The notes beneath the pieces are model-generated. The model did not search any database. It was not told the origin of the DNA and saw only the letters and a list, made by a program, of their open reading frames with translations. A stretch of 10,261 nt of DNA from Gammaproteobacteria bacterium (lineage in GTDB: Bacteria > Pseudomonadota > Gammaproteobacteria > Pseudomonadales > Oleiphilaceae). The stretch covers positions 1-10,261 of the forward strand of contig RFIV01000046.1 in assembly GCA_003695085.1 (NCBI GenBank), given 5' to 3'. Shown here piece after piece: positions 6,723 through 10,261 of this stretch (position 1 is the stretch's first letter; the number at the start of each line of letters is the position of its first letter). A program made the translations under genes and the position numbers.

Positions 6723-6750
6723 TTTGCGCCGTTTGCGAATGGCCTATAAT
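6723..6750 (+). promoter_or_regulatory. Promoter with perfect TATAAT box for the barrel-protein gene
   Basis: TATAAT at 6745-6750 is a perfect -10 box. The best upstream hexamers are TTTGCG (6723-6728, spacer 16) or TTGCGC (6724-6729, spacer 15), both weak -35 boxes. Transcription would begin near 6757, after the in-frame ATG codons at 6691 and 6739, which argues that translation starts at GTG 6796. TTTGCG also recurs at 6732-6737, and its reverse complement CGCAAA lies at 6703-6708. Confidence 0.5.
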
Positions 6751-6784
6751 GTGCGCGGGCCGGTCAATCCGGTCCCAATACTTT

Positions 6785-6791
6785 CGGGAGG
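6785..6791 (+). promoter_or_regulatory. Ribosome binding site that fixes the barrel-protein GTG start
   Basis: CGGGAGG ends four bases before GTG 6796. The peptide starting there is a clean signal peptide, whereas the upstream in-frame ATGs would place a basic, non-hydrophobic stretch in front of it and lie within or before the promoter. Confidence 0.65.
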
Positions 6792-6795
6792 CGCC

Positions 6796-7686
6796 GTGAA
6801 CCCTGTTATACACAAGTGGTCTGTCCTGGTGGTCAGTGTCTGTCTGGCCTGCCCCGTGGGCGCGCACGAACTCTGGATTCAGGCCAGTAGGGCAGATGAA
6901 CTGGACGATGCCGCCCCCTTCCCGCCACTGGAACAGAATGGCATTGGAGGGGGCGTCGGGCTGGATCTGACAAATGACTGGTCATTGTCCGGCTCGCTGG
7001 CCACGAACGACAGCGACACGGACGAGTGGCGCCTGTCACTGGTCTATTCACCTGGAAAATGGTCAATGTCGGTGTCCGCGAGCGGGCTGACCGAGGCCAA
7101 TAGCCGGACCTTGCAATCGGGGCAGACGGTCGCGCAGCTTGATCAGTCTCGCGATGAGCACAGTGTACGGGTAGCACTGTCAGGATTCTGGGAAAAGGGC
7201 GATCACTTTGCAGACGTCGGCATATCGCTGGCGAGGACCGAGTCGGACAGTCAGCGTACCGGCGCAGTCTGGCGCAACCATCCCACCCTGGGGCGGATTG
7301 TACTTCAGGCGGGTCGTGAAACGGCACAATTTGAGGACTGGACGCTGGACCTGGATGTGACCGGCGGGACCTGGTGGTATGGTGAGGCGTGGGCCCTTTC
7401 ACCCTACGTGGGAGGGGGCTGGTCAATTGGCCTCAGTGAACAGGCCGAGGGTGAAACGGTGGGCCTGCGCCGGCTCTCGCTGCGGTCGGTATGGTCCGGC
7501 CGGGCGCAAAGCGCATTTGTCTCCACACCCGATACCGGCTATGTGCTCGCTGGCATGACATTCTACTGGGGAGTCCACTGGAATCTGGACCTTTCTCACA
7601 GTATCACGGTGGGAGGGGACGACGACCAGCCCGTAACAACGCTTACGCTGGGCTACAGCTGGGGACCTCAAGATGATGCAGGATGA
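6796..7686 (+). CDS. Unrecognised secreted protein, probable outer-membrane beta-barrel
   Basis: I do not recognise a family for this 296-residue protein. It starts with a signal peptide: a short charged start (MNPVIHK), a hydrophobic core and a cleavage-like VGA, so the mature chain would begin near H24 with HELWIQ. A lipobox does not fit around C16 or C19. After a short acidic, proline-containing segment (about 32-48), the rest alternates polar and hydrophobic residues in strand-like blocks separated by glycine, asparagine and aspartate turns. Aromatic residues lie at strand edges (for example W62, W78, TWWYGEAW at 192-199, TFYWGVHW at 255-262). The final strand TLTLGYSWG (282-290) resembles an outer-membrane barrel strand, although the chain continues six residues and does not end in phenylalanine. 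It has its own promoter. A role in the outer membrane is inference; transport or structural function is unknown. Confidence 0.75.
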   Translation: MNPVIHKWSVLVVSVCLACPVGAHELWIQASRADELDDAAPFPPLEQNGIGGGVGLDLTNDWSLSGSLATNDSDTDEWRLSLVYSPGKWSMSVSASGLTEANSRTLQSGQTVAQLDQSRDEHSVRVALSGFWEKGDHFADVGISLARTESDSQRTGAVWRNHPTLGRIVLQAGRETAQFEDWTLDLDVTGGTWWYGEAWALSPYVGGGWSIGLSEQAEGETVGLRRLSLRSVWSGRAQSAFVSTPDTGYVLAGMTFYWGVHWNLDLSHSITVGGDDDQPVTTLTLGYSWGPQDDAG

Positions 7687-7712
7687 AGATTTCGCGGAAA
7701 AGCTGGCTCAGC

Positions 7713-7723
7713 TGTGCTATAGC
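7713..7723 (+). promoter_or_regulatory. Possible extended -10 promoter for the solute-binding protein gene
   Basis: In the 76-base gap after the barrel gene, TG (7715-7716), one base and TATAGC (7718-7723) have the layout of an extended -10 element. No -35 box is recognisable at the usual distance. Start of transcription would be near 7730, about 20 bases before the AAGGAGG ribosome binding site. Read-through from the barrel gene is equally possible because no terminator hairpin with a T-run is seen. Confidence 0.3.
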
Positions 7724-7762
7724 TGATAGGCAGGATAACGCCCTCTGCGCAAGGAGGTTCAG

Positions 7763-8596
7763 GTGAACGTCCAACAACTAGTGTTCCGGATTTCAGGATG
7801 TTTGAGCGTCCTGCTTGCCCTGCTGCTGGCCAGCGCGATCGTGTCAGCTCAGGAGCCTGCACCAGGGGCCGACAGCGGCTGCCGGACTCTGGTGGTGACA
7901 GGTAATCCCGAGTACCCGCCCTGGCTCTGGTCACGGAAGGATGGCACGCTCGACGGAGCCGCCGCACAGCTGCTGCGAGAAGCACTGGCCGGCTCGGAGT
8001 GGGAGCCGGTTTTCAAGGCCGTGCCAACCTGGGCGCGTGCGCAAGCTGAAACCCGCCTGGGGCGAGCTGACATGATCGCTGGTGCTTTCATCACCGATGA
8101 GCGCCAGACCTGGATGGACTATATCCACCCCCAGATTGTGGATTTGCCGAACGTCGTATTCGTCCGCAAGGGCGTGTATTTCCCCTTCAATACCTGGTCG
8201 GACCTGGTTCCCTATCGCGGCGCTACACTGCTCAACAACAGTTTTGGCCAGGAGTTCGACAGCTACGCTAAAAACCACCTGAGGCTGGAAGGCGTCAGTT
8301 CCGTGGAGCAGGCATTCGGCATGCTCAGGCAAAGCCGGGTCGACTATGTGGTATTCGAGCTGTTTCAGGGCAACATATTGCTGGAAACGCTTGGCTGGGA
8401 ACATGATGTGGAACCCCTTCCCAATCCTATCAACGCCGAGGGCCTTTACTTCACCGTGTCGCGGGCCAGCCCCTGCAATTCGGGCAAGCTGAAGGCATGG
8501 CTGAGGCAGCGCATTCAGCAGCTGGTGATGGAAGGCCGGCCCAAGGCGCTGGCGGATCACTATACAAGCGTGTGGCATGAGAAAGGGCATGACTGA
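7763..8596 (+). CDS. Periplasmic solute-binding-like protein (SBP_bac_3 type), orphan
   Basis: A 277-residue exported protein resembling family-3 extracellular solute-binding proteins, which bind amino acids or related polar molecules in the periplasm. A signal peptide occupies about 1-30, ending SAIVSAQ. The mature part opens with a strand and loop typical of the family (LVVTGNPEYPPW, 43-54), then GTLDGAAAQLLREAL (61-75), where most relatives have a G-x-x-x-G-x-x-x-D-pattern. GRADMIAGAFITDER at 100-114 mirrors the ligand-contact segment seen in relatives. C40 and C238 could form a disulfide. GTG 7763 is strongly supported by AAGGAGG at 7751-7757. No permease or ATPase gene lies nearby, so it may serve a distant transporter or act as a sensor-like binding protein, as many gammaproteobacterial orphans of this type are suspected to do. 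The family is likely; the ligand is unknown. Confidence 0.82.
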   Translation: MNVQQLVFRISGCLSVLLALLLASAIVSAQEPAPGADSGCRTLVVTGNPEYPPWLWSRKDGTLDGAAAQLLREALAGSEWEPVFKAVPTWARAQAETRLGRADMIAGAFITDERQTWMDYIHPQIVDLPNVVFVRKGVYFPFNTWSDLVPYRGATLLNNSFGQEFDSYAKNHLRLEGVSSVEQAFGMLRQSRVDYVVFELFQGNILLETLGWEHDVEPLPNPINAEGLYFTVSRASPCNSGKLKAWLRQRIQQLVMEGRPKALADHYTSVWHEKGHD

Positions 8597-8664
8597 GCCG
8601 GTTCAATCGGCCTGAAAAATGTGTTCTATCGCAAAAAATTGCTGCCTCATCCGGTGGGCGCGGG

Positions 8665-8670
8665 TATAAT
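8665..8670 (+). promoter_or_regulatory. TATAAT box upstream of mtnB
   Basis: A perfect TATAAT stands 28 bases before the mtnB start codon, inside the 102-base gap after the solute-binding protein gene. No good -35 box is visible: TGCCTC at spacing 16 is poor, and TTGCTG lies 20 bases away. It probably starts transcription of the mtnBDC group. No SAM-type riboswitch or leader is possible in so short a 5' region. Confidence 0.5.
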
Positions 8671-8698
8671 TTTCGGCCAGTTTTTCCCGGGGGACAGC

Positions 8699-9325
8699 AT
8701 GTTCGATATCACCACCTATGCCCAACAGGCGCAGGCATTGATCGATGCCGGACGCTTTCTGTATGCCCAGGGCTGGTCCACGGCAACCAGCAGTAATTAT
8801 TCGGCGCGTATTGATGAATCGCACATTGCCATCACCGTCAGCGGTCGGCACAAGGGGCAGTTGAGTGCCGGGGACATCATGGTGGTGGATCTGGACGGGC
8901 GGCCCGTGCAATGCCAGACGCGACCGTCTGCCGAAACCCTGCTGCATACCGAGCTGTATCGGCTGTTTCCCGAAACCGGTGCCGTCCTGCATACACACTC
9001 CTTGGGCGTCACGGTGCTGACCATGCACCTGAAAGGGCAGGATGCCGTGGTCTTTGAAGGCTACGAACTGCAGAAGGCGCTCACCGGGCAGACGACCCAC
9101 GAAGCCGCCGTGCCGGTACGCATCTTCGACAACACCCAGGACATACCTGAGCTGGCGGCAGAAAGCCGTGACTGGCTGGCCGCTCACCCCGACGTGCCCG
9201 CCTACTTCATCCGCGGCCACGGCCTCTATACTTGGGCGAAGGACATGGCCACCTGCCTGCGCCACGTGGAAGCGCTCGAATTTCTGGTAAACTGCGAACT
9301 TGAACGAATCAGGATGGAACGATGA
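8699..9325 (+). CDS. mtnB: Methylthioribulose-1-phosphate dehydratase MtnB
   Basis: A 208-residue cytoplasmic enzyme of the class II aldolase/adducin fold. It removes water from 5-methylthioribulose-1-phosphate to give the 2,3-diketo-5-methylthiopentyl-1-phosphate in methionine salvage from methylthioadenosine. The glycine/serine-rich phosphate-binding region appears at STATSSNYS (28-36). The zinc ligands are H98 and H100 in VLHTHS and H174 in IRGHGLY. E79 in PSAETLLH is placed where class II aldolases have their catalytic glutamate. The length is typical for bacterial MtnB. The open frame extends back to 8621, but ATG 8699 is chosen because it follows the TATAAT box and a GGGGGA ribosome binding site, and relatives begin close to this point. 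Its stop overlaps the mtnD start by four bases (ATGA), so the two are probably translationally coupled. The neighbours mtnD and mtnC confirm the pathway. Confidence 0.95.
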   Translation: MFDITTYAQQAQALIDAGRFLYAQGWSTATSSNYSARIDESHIAITVSGRHKGQLSAGDIMVVDLDGRPVQCQTRPSAETLLHTELYRLFPETGAVLHTHSLGVTVLTMHLKGQDAVVFEGYELQKALTGQTTHEAAVPVRIFDNTQDIPELAAESRDWLAAHPDVPAYFIRGHGLYTWAKDMATCLRHVEALEFLVNCELERIRMER

Positions 9326-9873
9326 CAACGCTGCGCATCTTCAAAGAAACCCAACCGGATGCCCCGGTTCAGACACTGGAAACCGCCGCGGATATTGCCC
9401 GTACGCTGAGTGACAAGGGTGTCCGCTTCGAACAGTGGGCTACACAGGATCTGCCTGCCGGCGCATCTCAGGAGCAGGTACTGGGGGCCTACGCCAATGA
9501 TGTTCAGCGCCTGAAAGACGAATGCGGCTTTACCACGGCAGATGTGGTCAGCCTGACGCCGGATCACCCGGACAAGGACGCTTTTCGCCAGAAATTCCTC
9601 TCGGAACACCGCCATGTGGAAGATGAGGTCCGGTTCTTTGTGGACGGCGATGGCCTCTTCTATCTGCACCTGGAAGATGAGGTGTACGTGGTGCACTGCA
9701 CGCGCGGCGATCTGATCAGCGTGCCAGATGGCACGAAACACTGGTTCGACATGGGGCCCGCGCCGCGGTTTACCTGCATTCGCCTGTTCTCCAACCCCGA
9801 GGGCTGGGTGGCGGACTTCACCGGTGACGCCATTGCCGATCGTTTTCCCCGTTACGAGGACCTGTCCGCGTGA
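9322..9873 (+). CDS. mtnD: Acireductone dioxygenase MtnD
   Basis: A 183-residue cytoplasmic cupin enzyme. It oxidises the acireductone 1,2-dihydroxy-3-keto-5-methylthiopentene. With Fe(II) it yields formate and 4-methylthio-2-oxobutanoate, the methionine precursor; with Ni(II) the known off-pathway reaction releases carbon monoxide. The metal ligands are all present: H96, H98 and E102 in EHRHVEDEVRFF, and H140 in PDGTKHWFD. These are the same residue numbers as I recall for the Klebsiella enzyme. Length matches the bacterial family. The start ATG overlaps the mtnB stop by four bases, and its own stop overlaps the GTG start of mtnC by four bases, so the three genes form one tightly coupled operon. 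Which metal is used in the cell cannot be told from sequence. Confidence 0.97.
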   Translation: MTTLRIFKETQPDAPVQTLETAADIARTLSDKGVRFEQWATQDLPAGASQEQVLGAYANDVQRLKDECGFTTADVVSLTPDHPDKDAFRQKFLSEHRHVEDEVRFFVDGDGLFYLHLEDEVYVVHCTRGDLISVPDGTKHWFDMGPAPRFTCIRLFSNPEGWVADFTGDAIADRFPRYEDLSA

Positions 9874-10261
9874 GTGAGATCCGCGCAATTGTGACGGATA
9901 TCGAGGGCACCACCAGCTCGATATCGTTCGTGCATGAGGTGCTCTTTCCCTATGCCGCGAAACACCTGCCGGATTTCGTGCGCCAGCATGCCCGGGACGA
10001 GGCGGTACGAGAGCAGCTCCAGGCCGTCGCGGACGAAACCGGCCAGTCACCGGAGGATGTGGAAGGCTTGATCGAAACCCTGCTCGGCTGGATTCGGGAA
10101 GACCGCAAGGCCACCCCGCTCAAGACCCTGCAGGGCATGATCTGGAAGAAAGGCTACACCGAAGGTGACTACCACGGCCATGTGTATCCGGATGCCGAAC
10201 GCATGCTGCGCACCTGGCATGCCCGGGGGCTGGCACTCTATGTCTATTCATCCGGCTCCGT
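9870..10261 (+). CDS. mtnC: Enolase-phosphatase E1 MtnC, N-terminal part (3' end outside window)
   Basis: The first 130 residues of a HAD-superfamily enzyme that enolises and then dephosphorylates the MtnB product to give the acireductone used by MtnD. The family signature VTDIEGTTSSISFVHEVLFPY lies at residues 8-28. D10 is the HAD nucleophile and E12 the conserved glutamate specific to this family. The helical cap domain follows (about 30-105) and the second HAD motif appears at the edge as YSSGS (126-130). The remaining roughly 90-100 residues, including the third motif, are beyond the window. The start is GTG 9870, which overlaps the mtnD stop (GTGA). An ordinary ribosome binding site is weak here, so translation probably depends on coupling to mtnD. 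The identity is confident despite truncation. Confidence 0.96.
   Translation, partial: MSEIRAIVTDIEGTTSSISFVHEVLFPYAAKHLPDFVRQHARDEAVREQLQAVADETGQSPEDVEGLIETLLGWIREDRKATPLKTLQGMIWKKGYTEGDYHGHVYPDAERMLRTWHARGLALYVYSSGS

Noticed and set aside
6616..6867. 84-codon N-terminal extension of the exporter
   Set aside because: It is hydrophilic and non-conserved, runs through the promoter region of the divergent barrel gene, and a good AGGGAG site stands before GTG 6615.
8597..8620. Small inverted repeat GCCG-N7-CGGC after the solute-binding protein gene as a terminator
   Set aside because: Only four base pairs, followed by A-rich rather than T-rich sequence on the + strand.
9226..10050. A 274-codon minus-strand frame across mtnB, mtnD and mtnC
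   Set aside because: It is antisense to three confidently identified enzymes and shows no domain of its own.
1..10261. Search for CRISPR arrays, toxin-antitoxin pairs, insertion sequences, phage defence genes and tRNAs
   Set aside because: No direct-repeat arrays, transposase motifs, cloverleaf-like sequences or defence-type domains were seen; gene content is typical of a core chromosome.

Overview
The window is a GC-rich stretch of a bacterial chromosome, tightly packed with ordinary-looking genes. The closing gene order mtnB-mtnD-mtnC, a FeoB end, an MscS-type channel and a GAF-PAS-GGDEF-EAL protein all fit a gammaproteobacterium. The mtnBDC order matches the Pseudomonas arrangement as I remember it. 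Genus cannot be fixed by eye. No tRNA, rRNA, CRISPR array, insertion sequence or phage gene was seen, and no gene-free stretch exceeds about 180 bases.

Layout. Bases 1-636 (+) are the end of a ferrous-iron transporter FeoB, which overlaps tail-to-tail by 37 bases with a c-di-GMP enzyme (600-2858, -). Behind that enzyme, on the same strand, lies an MscS-family channel with a long C-terminal coiled coil (2937-4004, -). A 121-base divergent spacer separates the channel from a two-gene + strand unit: a rhomboid intramembrane protease (4126-4851) and a membrane-anchored Clp-fold serine protease of the SDH_sah type (4869-5687). An EamA/DMT exporter (5710-6615, -) converges on that unit. A divergent spacer with a perfect TATAAT box leads to an unrecognised secreted, probably beta-barrel protein (6796-7686, +). 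Next is an orphan periplasmic solute-binding-like protein (7763-8596, +). The window ends with mtnB, mtnD and the first part of mtnC (8699-10261, +), three overlapping genes of the methionine salvage pathway.

How the genes work together. MtnB dehydrates methylthioribulose-1-phosphate, MtnC turns the product into the acireductone, and MtnD oxidises that to the 2-oxo acid precursor of methionine. MtnA and a transaminase must be encoded elsewhere. The rhomboid and SDH-type proteases are probably co-transcribed and may act in sequence on membrane substrates. The remaining genes look like independent housekeeping or sensory units.

Several starts were moved from the longest open frame to GTG or internal ATG codons with good ribosome binding sites (301-aa exporter, 296-aa barrel, 272-aa protease, 208-aa MtnB). 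I found no clear evidence of a new multi-gene system. The most open items are the rhomboid/Clp-fold protease pair, the unrecognised barrel protein beside the orphan binding protein, and a palindrome in the channel/rhomboid promoter region.
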